64,000 nucleotides of DNA from Lysinibacillus fusiformis (GCF_016925635.1 NZ_CP070490.1:310001-374000), one strand, 5' to 3'; positions 8,368 through 17,953 are shown, counted from the stretch's first letter. Program-made: numbers and translations. Notes: generated from the letters alone by a model not told the origin.

Positions 8368-9235
8368 GTTCAAACATTTTATCCTTTAAGAAATCCATAA
8401 ACACAGATTCAGCCTTACCTTTTAAATGAATAAAATCAATACTAATATTTGTTTTCACAGGTGGCGTCATTTCAACTTGAAAAAGCTCTTCATTTTCCAA
8501 TTCCTTTTTTACACAATGCTCAGGTAGAAAGCAGATGCCTCCTCCTTGGAGTACAAGTTTTTTTGCAGTTTCCATATTATCTACTTCTAAATATATATTT
8601 GGATTTAGATTATTATTTAAGAATAGTCGATGTATGGCAAGCCATTCTATAGAACCATAATCAAAAAAAATAAGTGGTTGTTTACTAACATCTTCAACTG
8701 TTACACTTTCTTCTTTTAAAAATAGATGATTTTTAGGAACAAAAAGACGAATTGGATCATTATAAAGACGAATAGATTCTACTTGAGGATGATTTTCCGT
8801 TCGCACAATACCAAAATCCACCTCTTTATTTATGACCTTGTTTAAAATGTCTTTAGAATGTCCTGTTAAAATCTTAATTCGGACATTCTCAAATTTTGAA
8901 ATAAAGGCAGGCAAGATATCTGGAAGAACATTATTCGAAATTGATAAAGCACTTCCAATTACTAAATCATAAGGGATATTTACTTGCTGTAAGCCGTACT
9001 TCGCCTCCTTATACGATTGGAGTATTTTTTGTGCGTGTAAAAGAAAGTATTCGCCTTTATCAGTTAAAGAAATTTTATTTCCATTTCGATGAAAAAGTTT
9101 TAAATTAATATCTCGTTCAAGAGACTGAATTCGTGCAGTTATAGATGGTTGAGTTAAATAAAGAGCTTCAGCTGCTTTATTGAAACTACCTAGCTGACAT
9201 ACGTAGATGAATGCCTCAATATTCTCTATATTCAT
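8360..9235 (-). CDS. LysR-family transcriptional regulator
   Basis: 291 aa. N-terminal winged helix-turn-helix (residues 1-60, GSFNKAAEALYLTQPSITARI) and a C-terminal co-inducer domain. It sits directly upstream of the transporter gene in the aspA-racD-transporter cluster and is the best candidate to bind the 21-bp spaced repeats at 5749 and 8252. The effector may be aspartate or a related acid, but this is inference. Confidence 0.92.
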   Translation of the reverse strand: MNIENIEAFIYVCQLGSFNKAAEALYLTQPSITARIQSLERDINLKLFHRNGNKISLTDKGEYFLLHAQKILQSYKEAKYGLQQVNIPYDLVIGSALSISNNVLPDILPAFISKFENVRIKILTGHSKDILNKVINKEVDFGIVRTENHPQVESIRLYNDPIRLFVPKNHLFLKEESVTVEDVSKQPLIFFDYGSIEWLAIHRLFLNNNLNPNIYLEVDNMETAKKLVLQGGGICFLPEHCVKKELENEELFQVEMTPPVKTNISIDFIHLKGKAESVFMDFLKDKMFEQH

Positions 9236-9330
9236 TTGAATAACCTCTTATCTTCCTATATATATATAGAAAGGAGAAAACAATCTTCCTAGAATCATTG
9301 CCTTCTCCTTTTCAGCCCCATTATATTTTC

Positions 9331-10308
9331 TTATTTACTGTTCGAATAGCCTTTATTTTCCCATTCTACGTTTTCCTTTTTTTCCTCATTTACCATTAAC
9401 TTAAATACATCAGGTCTTGCATAATGCCCAACCACATCAAAATCAAATTGACTGTAGGCTATATCGCGTAAATCAAGATCAGCAATTAAAATGTCTTCCT
9501 TGCCGAATACAGGTTCCTTCACATAATCCCCTAATGGACCAACAATCGCACTCCCGCCCATACACATTTCATCTGGAAAAGTTTCTAACTCGTCATAACA
9601 GGCTAAGTCTGTAGGGTACATATCTTTTGTGAAATATTGATTGCATGATAAAACAAAGCATCTTCCTTCCAAAGCAATATGACGAATCGATAGCTGCCAT
9701 GTATCCTTTGCATCTGCTGTAGGGGCAATATATAATTGAACACCCTTTGCATACATCGCTGCTCGAGCTAATGGCATGTAATTTTCCCAACAAATTAAAG
9801 CGCCTATTTTGCCATAGGGTGTATCAAATACAGGAAGTGTGCTTCCATCGCCTTCTCCCCAGATTAATCGTTCGGCGCCAGTAGGTTTTAATTTTCTATG
9901 TTTCCCAAGTAAAGTCCCATCTGGTCCGAAAAATAATACGGTGCAAAATACGGTGCCTCCACTTGATTCATTATCTCTTTCAATTACTCCAATAATGAGA
10001 TATACACCTGCATCCCGTGCAGCTTCTCCTAATCTATCCGTTGTTTCACTTGGAACTAGAATTGAATTTTCCCAATAACGTAGCCAGTCTTTTCGCCCTT
10101 CAGGAGCACGACTTCCTACTTTTGTGCCGAAAGAGAATCCCCTTGGATAACCAGGGATAAAAGCTTCCGGGAATACAACAATTTTCGCTCCCTTTTCACC
10201 TGCTTGCATAGTTAATGAGACTGCCTTCTCAGTCGATGCTTCACTATCCATAAATATAGATGCTGCTTGGATCACCGCTACTCGTACATTGTTCTCTTTT
10301 TTAGTCAT
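9331..10308 (-). CDS. Nitrilase (carbon-nitrogen hydrolase)
   Basis: 325 aa. The catalytic triad is visible: Glu48 in FPEAFIPGYPRG, Lys139 in KHRKLKPTGAERLIWGEGDG, and Cys173 in ICWENYMP. The CWE(N) motif and the LIWGEGDGS segment are typical of true nitrilases (aliphatic or arylacetonitrile type), which turn nitriles into acids and ammonia, rather than of amidases. It is read away from a second LysR gene 334 bp upstream, the classical arrangement for a regulated catabolic gene. The physiological nitrile is unknown. Confidence 0.9.
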   Translation of the reverse strand: MTKKENNVRVAVIQAASIFMDSEASTEKAVSLTMQAGEKGAKIVVFPEAFIPGYPRGFSFGTKVGSRAPEGRKDWLRYWENSILVPSETTDRLGEAARDAGVYLIIGVIERDNESSGGTVFCTVLFFGPDGTLLGKHRKLKPTGAERLIWGEGDGSTLPVFDTPYGKIGALICWENYMPLARAAMYAKGVQLYIAPTADAKDTWQLSIRHIALEGRCFVLSCNQYFTKDMYPTDLACYDELETFPDEMCMGGSAIVGPLGDYVKEPVFGKEDILIADLDLRDIAYSQFDFDVVGHYARPDVFKLMVNEEKKENVEWENKGYSNSK

Positions 10309-10642
10309 TTTATTTTCCTCCCATTAATATAAGAATATTCAGTCTTTTAAATTTACTATTGAAATTATGCTCCTTATATCAACATAGTAAACTGTCAAAC
10401 TCTATTTACTCCATATGCTTTTTCAAAGAAGTCCTATCTAAGAATGAGTGCTCTTTAATTTATCTTATCCTTTCTTAAAGTACTTTTTTGAATAACCTAA
10501 GTTGGTCTTATTCACTCTTATATAGAAAGCGACTCAGGTGTATACAATTGCATTTTAATTTTACATTTGCCCTACTATTTAGTAAAATACATAATCATCA
10601 TACAAACTATTCTAAAAAAGAATATTAAGAGAGTGATAATAC
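10309..10642. promoter_or_regulatory. Divergent promoter region, nitrilase / LysR
   Basis: 334 bp between divergent genes, AT-rich, without another gene. It should hold both promoters and the LysR operator. I saw no clear dyad that stands out. Confidence 0.4.
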
Positions 10643-11554
10643 ATGCAAATTCAACTAAAAGACTTAGATATTTTTGTGAAAGTAGCTGAACACAACAGCT
10701 TCACAAAAGCATCAGAGGTATTATTTATTGCGCAGCCCTCATTAAGTAAATCTGTTCAAAAATTAGAAAAAGAACTAAATGTAACCTTATTTGATAGATC
10801 CAATAGAAAATTACGTCTCACTGAGGTTGGAATGATTGTTTATGAGAAAAGTAAAGCTATCCTTTCAACTTTAGAAAGTATCTCTACTTCCATTGCTGAT
10901 TTATCGGAATTAGTAACTGGAAATTTAAAAGTGGGTGTATCCCATATAGTTGGAACTTTATTCTTTCCCAAAGTAGCCCAAGTATATGTAAATAATTTCC
11001 CAGGAGTAACATTAGAGATATTTGAGGAAGGTGGACTCGTAATTGAAAAACATATCGAAAGGGGACTGGTGGATATAGGATTTGTCGTATTGACAAAGAA
11101 GAACGAACATTTAAAACATACTTCAATCTACAATGATGAATTTGTATTATGTGTTTCGTCTAAACATCCTTTATCAAATTTAAAGATTGTATCATTAGTC
11201 GATCTAATAGATGAAAATTTTATTTTCTTTTCTAAGAAATGGGCATTACATGAACTGGTTATCAATGCATGTAAGGATGTAGGCTTTATTCCTAAAGTTG
11301 CGTTTGAAAGTGAGCAATGGGATTTGATCATCGAATTAGTTTCTGCCCAGTTAGGGATTACACTAATTCCCAAAATCTTAGCTAGTAAATTGAATGATGT
11401 TGATATTGTATCCATCCCACTCACTAACCCTACGATTGAATGGAATATTGGAGTCGTTACTAATGGGAAATCATATCAAACCTTCGCGTTAAAAGCGTTT
11501 CTTAAAATTGTTAATCAAGTATACAATGATATAGATTCAAGTTTTGAAGATTAA
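10643..11554 (+). CDS. LysR-family transcriptional regulator
   Basis: 303 aa. Helix-turn-helix in residues 1-60 (NSFTKASEVLFIAQPSLSKSV) and a substrate-binding domain with the usual IVGTLFFPKVAQVY region. A good ribosome site (GAGAGTG) precedes the ATG. It is divergent from the nitrilase gene and likely controls it. Two hairpins follow the stop. Confidence 0.92.
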   Translation: MQIQLKDLDIFVKVAEHNSFTKASEVLFIAQPSLSKSVQKLEKELNVTLFDRSNRKLRLTEVGMIVYEKSKAILSTLESISTSIADLSELVTGNLKVGVSHIVGTLFFPKVAQVYVNNFPGVTLEIFEEGGLVIEKHIERGLVDIGFVVLTKKNEHLKHTSIYNDEFVLCVSSKHPLSNLKIVSLVDLIDENFIFFSKKWALHELVINACKDVGFIPKVAFESEQWDLIIELVSAQLGITLIPKILASKLNDVDIVSIPLTNPTIEWNIGVVTNGKSYQTFALKAFLKIVNQVYNDIDSSFED

Positions 11555-11585
11555 TTTAGATTTTATAACAGTATTTTAAGATGCT

Positions 11586-11615
11586 AGAGTGTTTGTCGAT
11601 CAAACCCTCTTTTTA
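11586..11615 (+). terminator. Terminator of the LysR gene
   Basis: AGAGTGTTTG pairs with CAAACCCTCT, followed by a T-run. A second hairpin (AAAGAACCA with TGGTTCTTT) follows at 11637-11669. Confidence 0.75.
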
Positions 11616-11768
11616 TCTGAATGTGCCTAAAAGATAAAGAACCACTCTCTTAAATGAAAATGGTTCTTTCAACGCCTCATCGTACTTACTTTAAAAAAGC
11701 TTTTTCTCTAGTTTTCCGCTTCATAATTCTAGATGTATTCAACACAACTTTTGTATAAAAAGTATATA

Positions 11769-11981
11769 TTAGTGGTTCATATTATTTACTAAGTCTTTAT
11801 TATATGCAACCCACTTTTCCATTTCTCTCTCCACAGCTCGGTTTTGCCACTCAAACCAAATACCTATACATTCACTGCAGTGACTATCGACACCCTTTTT
11901 TTCATGCGTATCTTTACATGTAAACACAGTCCTTTTACGACAACTGTAACAGTAAATGACAATATCCTTATAAAATTCCAT
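11769..11981 (-). CDS. Small cysteine-rich (zinc-ribbon-like) protein
   Basis: 70 aa from the ATG at 11981, nine bases after TAGGAG. It has CYSC near residue 12 and CSEC near residue 37, a possible two-knuckle zinc site, in an otherwise charged and aromatic protein. I recognise no family. The clear ribosome site and isolated position support a real gene of unknown function. Confidence 0.6.
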   Translation of the reverse strand: MEFYKDIVIYCYSCRKRTVFTCKDTHEKKGVDSHCSECIGIWFEWQNRAVEREMEKWVAYNKDLVNNMNH

Positions 11982-11990
11982 CACAATCAA

Positions 11991-12315
11991 CTCCTACAAT
12001 TTACACCTATTTCTTTCCTTTTTTCATATAAATTATTCTTTAAAAAGAAATAAGTAAAGATGAAGGGTACTCTAATGGTTATTCTTGCCTCTCCTTAATA
12101 AAAGCGATTCAACCCCTTACTATTAAAGGATTTGAATCGCTTTTGCAGTTAGTCCAACTTTTCAATTTGAACCTCGATATGTCCCGAGGAGGAATATAAA
12201 TTCTCGATATTTTCTCAAAATAACGTTAAAAAAGCTATCCAAGGTAATGGTAAGATATCATATACACGCTGATATCTTACACATTTCCTTGAACTGCCAA
12301 AGTAAATTGCTTAAA
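11991..12315. other. Intergenic region with two hairpins
   Basis: No gene. It holds a terminator-like hairpin at 12100-12144 (AAAAGCGATTCAA with TTGAATCGCTTTT) and a longer one at 12238-12296 in which GTAAGATATCA pairs perfectly with TGATATCTTAC inside an outer CAAGGAAATG/CATTACCTTG stem; the latter lies just after the LTA synthase stop and probably ends its transcript. Confidence 0.65.
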
Positions 12316-14268
12316 TTATTTAGATTCTACATTCTCATCATGAGAGTAATTATATTGAGAAGGATCAACTGGCGTATAACCTGTTGGCGTATAGAATCTC
12401 AATAAGTCACCATTTACGACTCTATCAGATAACGCCAATTTATGATCTACTTCATTTTTAATCGTTTTCGCTTCCTCTAATTGACTCTCGTCTAATGGTA
12501 AGCCTGTTTTATTATCATAAAATTTTTCATTAATTGAATAAATCGTAGGACTGACAAAATCGCCATTTCTAAATGGTACAACTTCATCATGCTCTTCTGA
12601 TAATAAATCTGAACCAAATTGAACAAATTGTTGTGAATCAATCCCTAGTAAATGTAATAGCGTAGGGAGTAAGTCTGTTTGACCACCATAGCTATGGTTA
12701 GTACCACCTTGTATGCCTGGAACATGTATAAATAATGGTACACGTTGTAAATTAGCACTTTCATATGGTGTAATTTCTTTTCCAACGACTTGTTCCATCG
12801 CTTTATTATGATTATCGGAAATACCGTAATGGTCACCATAAAGAACAATCATCGAATGATCATATAAACCTGATTCTTTTAATTGTTGGAAGACCTGTTG
12901 GATTGCTTCGTCTGCATAACGAGCTGTTTGGAAATAATTATCAACGCTTGCATCTCCCGTATTAGCTTTATCAATTGTCACTAAGTCTTGATTCATTTTA
13001 TATGGATAGTGATTCCCTACCGTAATTAATTTTGTATAAAAAGGTTGTGGTAAGGAGCTTAAAAGACTTTGAGATTGTTCAAAGAATGGTTTATCTAACA
13101 AACCATATTCAGCCATGTCCTCTGAAGTACCTGTGTTATAGTAACTAGCATCAAAGAATTTGTCGAATCCAAATGATTTATAAATCACATTTCTGTTCCA
13201 GAAGCTTCCGTTATTACCATGGAATACAGCCGATGTATAACCATAATCTTTTAAAATACTCGGTGCTGCCTGATACGTATTTTGTGCTTTTGTAATATAA
13301 GCAGATCCTTGTGGTAATCCAAATAAAGAGTTTTCAAGCATAAATTCTGCATCAGACGTTTTACCTTGACCTGTTTGATGGAAGAAATTATCAAAATACA
13401 ATGTATTCTTATCTTTTGCTAATGAATTTAAAAATGGTGTTACTTCTTCACCGTTTAATTTATAGTCGATTAAAAAGTTTTGGAATGATTCTAAATGTAA
13501 ATAGATAACGTTCATTCCCTTTGCTGCACCAAAATATTGCGTATTCGGTTTGGCATAGTTTGATTTTGTATAGTTAATGACTTCTGTAATATCATTGCTG
13601 TCCGCCAAAGCTCTCTGAGAAGAAGCTTTCATCGTTTCAACTGAATCATAAATCGTATAGTTATACATTCCTAGATATTTCACAATATAGTTTCTATCAA
13701 AACCACGTGTTAAAAGTTGAGGACGATTAGATTCAGCTAGTCCTAAATTAAGGACTGATATCGCTAATGCAAAGGCAATGATTGCCATTCCTTTTTTATA
13801 GCCAAAACGCTTCGTATCTTTTTGGATTTTTTTAGAGAATCGTAGATAAAACATAACAAATACATCCACAAAGAATAAGATATCATAAGGTTTTAGTAAA
13901 GAAAGAACACTGCCGCCTAAATCCCCAAAGTTCTGCGTTTGGGAAAGTGTAGGTAATGTAATGAAATCACTAAAGAATCGGTAATAAACAATATTGGCAT
14001 ATAAAACAATGGACATCAAAGTGTAAACTACAACGAGTGATGTGTATTTTCTTTTTCCTTTAAATATAAATGAAAATCCTAGAAATAGCATTGCTGAGCC
14101 TAGTGGATTTATTAGTAAAAGGAATTGTTGAATGATTCCTTCTACACCTAAGTCAAATTGTGATAATTGAGAGATGTATGTTTTAATCCATAACATTAAT
14201 ACTGCTACTATATAAATTCCTAAAAAGTTGTGTAATAGGTTACCTTTTTTATTTACTAGATTTTTCAT
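12316..14268 (-). CDS. ltaS: Lipoteichoic acid synthase family protein
   Basis: 650 aa. Five N-terminal membrane helices (about residues 10-185) precede an extracellular sulfatase-like domain. The catalytic threonine lies in GQGKTSDAEFML, and metal-site residues are seen in LHLESFQNF and YGDHYGISDNH. These enzymes transfer glycerol phosphate from phosphatidylglycerol to growing lipoteichoic acid. Bacilli often have several paralogues (LtaS, YfnI, YqgS, YvgJ) and this sequence alone does not say which. Monocistronic, with a long 5' region. Confidence 0.9.
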   Translation of the reverse strand: MKNLVNKKGNLLHNFLGIYIVAVLMLWIKTYISQLSQFDLGVEGIIQQFLLLINPLGSAMLFLGFSFIFKGKRKYTSLVVVYTLMSIVLYANIVYYRFFSDFITLPTLSQTQNFGDLGGSVLSLLKPYDILFFVDVFVMFYLRFSKKIQKDTKRFGYKKGMAIIAFALAISVLNLGLAESNRPQLLTRGFDRNYIVKYLGMYNYTIYDSVETMKASSQRALADSNDITEVINYTKSNYAKPNTQYFGAAKGMNVIYLHLESFQNFLIDYKLNGEEVTPFLNSLAKDKNTLYFDNFFHQTGQGKTSDAEFMLENSLFGLPQGSAYITKAQNTYQAAPSILKDYGYTSAVFHGNNGSFWNRNVIYKSFGFDKFFDASYYNTGTSEDMAEYGLLDKPFFEQSQSLLSSLPQPFYTKLITVGNHYPYKMNQDLVTIDKANTGDASVDNYFQTARYADEAIQQVFQQLKESGLYDHSMIVLYGDHYGISDNHNKAMEQVVGKEITPYESANLQRVPLFIHVPGIQGGTNHSYGGQTDLLPTLLHLLGIDSQQFVQFGSDLLSEEHDEVVPFRNGDFVSPTIYSINEKFYDNKTGLPLDESQLEEAKTIKNEVDHKLALSDRVVNGDLLRFYTPTGYTPVDPSQYNYSHDENVESK

Positions 14269-14702
14269 TATTGCACCTACCTTTTACTGATTAAATTAAA
14301 ATCTAGATGTATATGAACTTAAATGATAAGGTCTGTATTGCACTTTAATAAATGTTACGTTACAATAGCTTTTTTCGCGACCAATGTATAGTACTCCCCA
14401 TTTAAACTTCTGTCAAGTTGTTAGCTATTCTTCATATAAATAATTCTAATTAACCTAAATATTGTCCAAAAAATACCCAGTAAACATTAGTTTTTAACTA
14501 AAATTTACTGGGTATTACAAGCCATAATAGAGGTGGTTTGTTCTTTAAATGTCTGTATGAAATCTGCCTCGTAATTTCTCTTATTTGGGCATCAAAAAAT
14601 CTTCCATATCAAATGAATTGGAAGATATTCTGATACGCTATTCACTTTAGGCTAAAAACAATGGATTCTATGACATCGTTTTCTAGCATTTATACATTTC
14701 TT
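14269..14702. other. Intergenic region with cruciform hairpin
   Basis: 434 bp without a gene. At 14472-14516 AATACCCAGTAAA pairs perfectly with TTTACTGGGTATT, enclosing a second stem TTAGTT/AACTAA. A smaller hairpin (ATCTTCCA with TGGAAGAT) lies near 14600. The rest should hold the LTA synthase promoter. Confidence 0.6.
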
Positions 14703-15224
14703 CTATTTAGATGTTTCTATATTTATTTGAGCACCTACTGAATCTTTCAATGATGAAGAAAGACCTCGTCTGATTAAATTTGCAGAAACAGGTGCTCTCC
14801 CCATTTCCCTCGCCCAAATTGATAGTTGTCCTATATGGTGAATTTCATGTGCAATGGTATGACGAATGACTTCACCCCATGTATGCGTCTCCATACTACC
14901 ATTTGCTAATGGAATATGAAGTATACGCTCTTCCATACTGTCCTCCCATTGATTTACAAAGCTTTCGACATCTAAATGAAATGCGGCTTGCAATTTACGA
15001 ACCTTTTCCAAGCTATTATATTCATCAAAGCTCTCCTGAAAGTCTGTTTTCCCTTGTAATAGACGAATCCAACTCCATTCAACATCAATGATATGGAAAA
15101 GTGTGTGTAATATACTGCCCATTCCTCCAGTTCGGTTTTGCAAAAGTTCTTCTTCAGTCAACTCTTCACACCAACGAAACCAATCTTCCCGAACTAGCCA
15201 ATTATATTTAAAAAATATTTGCAA
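14703..15224 (-). CDS. DinB-family (YisT-like) putative metalloenzyme
   Basis: I place the start at the TTG at 15224 (MQIFFKYNWLVREDWF), because GGAGGTG lies just upstream; this gives 173 aa, the usual DinB length. The open frame continues upstream to 15335 but its extra residues look unlike the family. Four-helix bundle with the metal-binding His pattern HTLFHIIDVEW and HEIHHIGQL. DinB proteins often use thiols such as bacillithiol for transfer reactions; the reaction here is unknown. Confidence 0.85.
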   Translation of the reverse strand: MQIFFKYNWLVREDWFRWCEELTEEELLQNRTGGMGSILHTLFHIIDVEWSWIRLLQGKTDFQESFDEYNSLEKVRKLQAAFHLDVESFVNQWEDSMEERILHIPLANGSMETHTWGEVIRHTIAHEIHHIGQLSIWAREMGRAPVSANLIRRGLSSSLKDSVGAQINIETSK

Positions 15225-15371
15225 AAAGCACCTCCATAGTTGTTGAAAAATATTATAACTCACTATTTCTTCATATAAAGTGAGGATCCCTTCTTTGCTC
15301 TTTTCAGATAACCAAATAAGCACTGCAAGTAACACAGGTATAGCAACATTTCTGAGGTCAAAGTCTAGTAA

Positions 15372-15593
15372 TTACCACTTCTGGTTACTCTTATGAATTT
15401 TTCTATAAACATAATCTGCGTTATCTAAGTTTTTCCAGCTACTAATAAAATTTAGTATTAGCATAAAAATTCCAAATAAAATAAATGCCACCATATATTT
15501 ACCTATGAAAAATAAAACAAACGTTGCAACCAAAAGTAATAGCATTAAAATTATTACGAGGATTTGTAATTTCCCCTTTTTCTTCTCATCCAT
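15372..15593 (-). CDS. Small two-helix membrane protein
   Basis: 73 aa from the ATG at 15593, preceded by TTGGAGG. A charged N-terminus (MDEKKKGK) is followed by two membrane helices (about 9-30 and 34-53) and a charged tail. It lies about 150 bp upstream of the DinB gene on the same strand. No family recognised. Confidence 0.65.
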   Translation of the reverse strand: MDEKKKGKLQILVIILMLLLLVATFVLFFIGKYMVAFILFGIFMLILNFISSWKNLDNADYVYRKIHKSNQKW

Positions 15594-15866
15594 CTGTTCA
15601 ACCTCCAATCAAAGCGCCGATACTTTTCTAAAATGTTTTCTTTGGTTTATTTTACCATAATATATGTAAGCGCTCCATAATTAACCTTATTGAATTCATT
15701 TTTTTCTAAATAATCAATTATTTAATATAACATCCCAACATCAGAAATTTCCTATCTGATTTACCTTACATAATCTTGGGGTGATCTGAAATTTTAAGGA
15801 TAAAATAGAAATAAACAAGGGATATTTTATAGGATAAGTTAAATAATATCTTTAGGAGGTGTCGAC

Positions 15867-16046
15867 ATGAAACGAAATAATAAAAATACAGAATTTGCAA
15901 CAGACGAGCCAACAAAACAAGCATTTGCTAGTGGAGCAGACCCAAAAAAACCTAATGGGCGCAAAGAATATACGGAAGCCCCACGCCCACAACGTGAAGA
16001 AGACCTTATAATTGATGAGAAAAAAGGTAAGTCCACTTCATTATAA
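15867..16046 (+). CDS. Small hydrophilic protein, unknown function
   Basis: 59 aa, perfect TAGGAGGT ribosome site seven bases before the ATG, and a terminator right after. The protein (MKRNNKNTEFATDEPTK...) is charged, rich in Lys, Pro, Asn and Glu and likely unstructured, reminiscent of small spore-associated proteins, but I cannot assign a family. Confidence 0.65.
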   Translation: MKRNNKNTEFATDEPTKQAFASGADPKKPNGRKEYTEAPRPQREEDLIIDEKKGKSTSL

Positions 16047-16076
16047 GATAAGACAATTTAGCGTTTTAACTATTTT

Positions 16077-16105
16077 GACCACTCTATTATGGGTGGTCTT
16101 TTTAA
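16077..16105 (+). terminator. Rho-independent terminator
   Basis: GACCACTC and GGGTGGTC form the stem, followed by TTTTT. Confidence 0.8.
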
Positions 16106-16142
16106 TTATCTCCTCATCATGTATCACCATACAAAAAATTGA

Positions 16143-16220
16143 GACCACCCATAAGGTCCTACACCCCTAAAGTTAGAGTCAGAAATCTACTTTAAGGGGG
16201 TAGGACCTAACAGAGTGGTC
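16143..16220. repeat. Nested imperfect palindrome
   Basis: The outer arms GACCACCC (16143) and GAGTGGTC (16213) enclose a second inverted repeat: GGTCCTACACCCCTAAAG (16155-16172) against CTTTAAGGGGGTAGGACC (16190-16207), two mismatches. It may be a terminator-like element or the remains of a small mobile element. There is no gene inside. Confidence 0.6.
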
Positions 16221-16379
16221 TTTCATCTATCTATTAAATCCATACTATTTTATTAGCTCATATCATCGTCAATATATATATTAAGGTAAAAAAAGAAATT
16301 TATGTTTTTTAACCTAATTTTAACCTTTTATTGGTAATCTATATTTGTTTCAATATTAAAATTACTAGGAGGAATTATT

Positions 16380-16934
16380 ATGACAGTAGCTGTAAAAAAT
16401 TTTAGTAGTATTATGAACCAAATGAGAGATGCTTATACGGGAGAACAAACCAAAGAATTTTCTTTAGCAGAGTTCATTGGACTTCAAGCTCCTTCATTAT
16501 CAGACACACCTGATGAATTGCACAAACTAACACAAGAATATCAAGAGAATGTTAATCATTTTTATGTACAAGAAGAAATAGACTTAAAAGAAAATGTTAA
16601 GCAATTAGAAAATGATAAAAACCAAACAGCTTTTTTTGAAAATATGCGTAAGAAAAAAGATGAAGCTTTAAAAAAGTCTGAAGACATGATCAATAAATAC
16701 TACGATTCATTGATAGATTTTGGTGAAGAGCATCCAGCAGCCCAAACACTAATCCTTACTCTTGCTGATAAAGTCGGTGCCTTTATACAAGATATGATGA
16801 ATAAAGTTTTAAATGTTTTTGTTAAAGTTGTGGAAACTGTAAAAAATGCAATAAGTGCTGCTATTAATTTCATCTCCTCTACTTTTAATTCAATTGTTAA
16901 TACTACGAAAAATTTCTTTTCTAGTTTATTTTAA
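16380..16934 (+). CDS. Orphan protein with a C-terminal amphipathic/hydrophobic segment, unknown
   Basis: 184 aa, TAGGAGGAATTATT before the ATG. The middle (about 50-105) is a charged, likely coiled-coil region; the last 60 residues alternate Val, Ile, Phe, Asn and Lys (VGAFIQDMMNKVLNVFVKVV...), an amphipathic pattern that could bind membranes or oligomerise. No family recognised. It stands alone between palindromic hairpins in a region of broken mobile-element genes, so it may be cargo of an older element. Confidence 0.7.
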   Translation: MTVAVKNFSSIMNQMRDAYTGEQTKEFSLAEFIGLQAPSLSDTPDELHKLTQEYQENVNHFYVQEEIDLKENVKQLENDKNQTAFFENMRKKKDEALKKSEDMINKYYDSLIDFGEEHPAAQTLILTLADKVGAFIQDMMNKVLNVFVKVVETVKNAISAAINFISSTFNSIVNTTKNFFSSLF

Positions 16935-17046
16935 AAACATTCTTAGCAGGACTGTCTATGCTATGTATCATAAAGTATCATTTCAGCAGTACCTATGGTT
17001 TTCTAATAAAAAAGTAGTTATTTATTAGATTGCTTCTCTAAAGATA

Positions 17047-17088
17047 AAACAGGTGTGAAGGTGCTCCTCAGCACTTCACACCTGTTTA
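17047..17088 (+). terminator. Long palindromic terminator
   Basis: AACAGGTGTGAAGGTGCT pairs with AGCACTTCACACCTGTT, one base bulged, four-base loop. It follows the 184-aa orphan gene. Confidence 0.8.
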
Positions 17089-17143
17089 TTCATTTTAATT
17101 CTTAATTATGCAATTCTCTATATTCTAATTCTAGCACCTCTTT

Positions 17144-17353
17144 TTATCTCGATAGCTCTGTATGATAGAGGAACAATAAATGCTCACCAATAATAAACTC
17201 GGGATTTTCCTTAATCCCTGAACATATGATATTTCTGGCTGACTCAAGCTTTAATAAAGCTAAATCAATTTCTACTTTCCACTCCCCATACTTTTTTGTC
17301 TTAAAAAATCCTCTATTCGAAATTTTGATTGGAAGATGATTTGGGAACTCCAT
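17144..17353 (-). CDS. Doubtful small protein, possibly a remnant
   Basis: 69 codons with protein-like composition (MEFPNHLPIKISNRGFFKTKK...), but no clear ribosome site. It lies in the degraded zone next to other fragments and may be a piece of a larger lost gene. Confidence 0.3.
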   Translation of the reverse strand: MEFPNHLPIKISNRGFFKTKKYGEWKVEIDLALLKLESARNIICSGIKENPEFIIGEHLLFLYHTELSR

Positions 17354-17370
17354 AAATATTTGAGCAACGA

Positions 17371-17450
17371 AAAAAGGGATTCAATGCCCCGGACCGAAGC
17401 CCTGACCTAATCCCTAATTTTTCTCAAACCTTTATCCCTAAAGGCTTGAG
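17371..17450. repeat. Two adjacent hairpins, first shared with 3.3 kb
   Basis: AAAAAGGGATT (17371) pairs with AATCCCTA (17409) and encloses GAAGCCCTGACC, closely like the 3268-3312 hairpin. The second is CTCAA-CCTTTA against TAAAGG-TTGAG at 17423-17450. Confidence 0.55.
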
Positions 17451-17590
17451 ACCTGTTTTATTGAGTCCCAGTAGGACATACTACATTAATGATATACCAA
17501 TGGCTTACAAATTGTATGTTTACCTTGCTTTTTTAGACTACCCATCCCAGAGTGGTCTTTAACTACCTACACTTGTTCATTAGTTATTAA

Positions 17591-17770
17591 TCAACTTTCA
17601 AGTAATGTATAGAATTTTTCAAAATTTGATTCGTATTCAGGGAATTTAACTTTTGCAAATTTAAAAGCTGTCGAAGTAAGAATAGCTCTTGTAGAAAGCA
17701 TATTAAAATTCCCTTTATTGTCTACCCCTGAAAATCGAATAGGTTGAAGAATCTTCTCTCCGTCCTTTTT
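17591..17770 (-). pseudogene. C-terminal fragment of an unknown gene, truncated at the junction with the old integrase
   Basis: The minus strand reads ...VKKDGEKILQPIRFSGVDNK and on to a stop at 17591-17593 (YTLLES). There is no start; the frame closes upstream at about 17770, exactly where the plus-strand recombinase fragment begins. Two broken genes abutting tail to tail mark a deletion or recombination joint. Parent family not recognised. Confidence 0.5.
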
Positions 17771-17953
17771 TACGATTTAAGACATACTTCGGCCACCCTA
17801 TTACTTCATGCTGGTGAACATCCTAAAGTTATTCAATCGAGATTAGGCCATTCTAATATCACAACGACAATGAATACTTATGGGCACCTTTTACAAGAAA
17901 CAGATCAACGGGCTAGTTCTCATTTTGATAAACTTTTCGATGAAAAAAAGTGA
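17744..17953 (+). pseudogene. C-terminal remnant of a tyrosine recombinase (older phage integrase)
   Basis: The frame carries DLRHTSATLLLHAGEHPKVI followed by QSRLGHSNITTTMNTYGHLL. This is the end of a tyrosine recombinase catalytic domain with the HxxR box (RHT), the second His (LGH) and the active Tyr (NTYGHL). The whole N-terminal 80 percent is missing. It lies 80 bp left of attL and points towards it, as the current integrase points towards attR, so an older element used the same tRNA site. Confidence 0.85.

Noticed and set aside
17144-17353. Full gene
   Set aside because: No ribosome site and degraded surroundings; listed only as a doubtful CDS.
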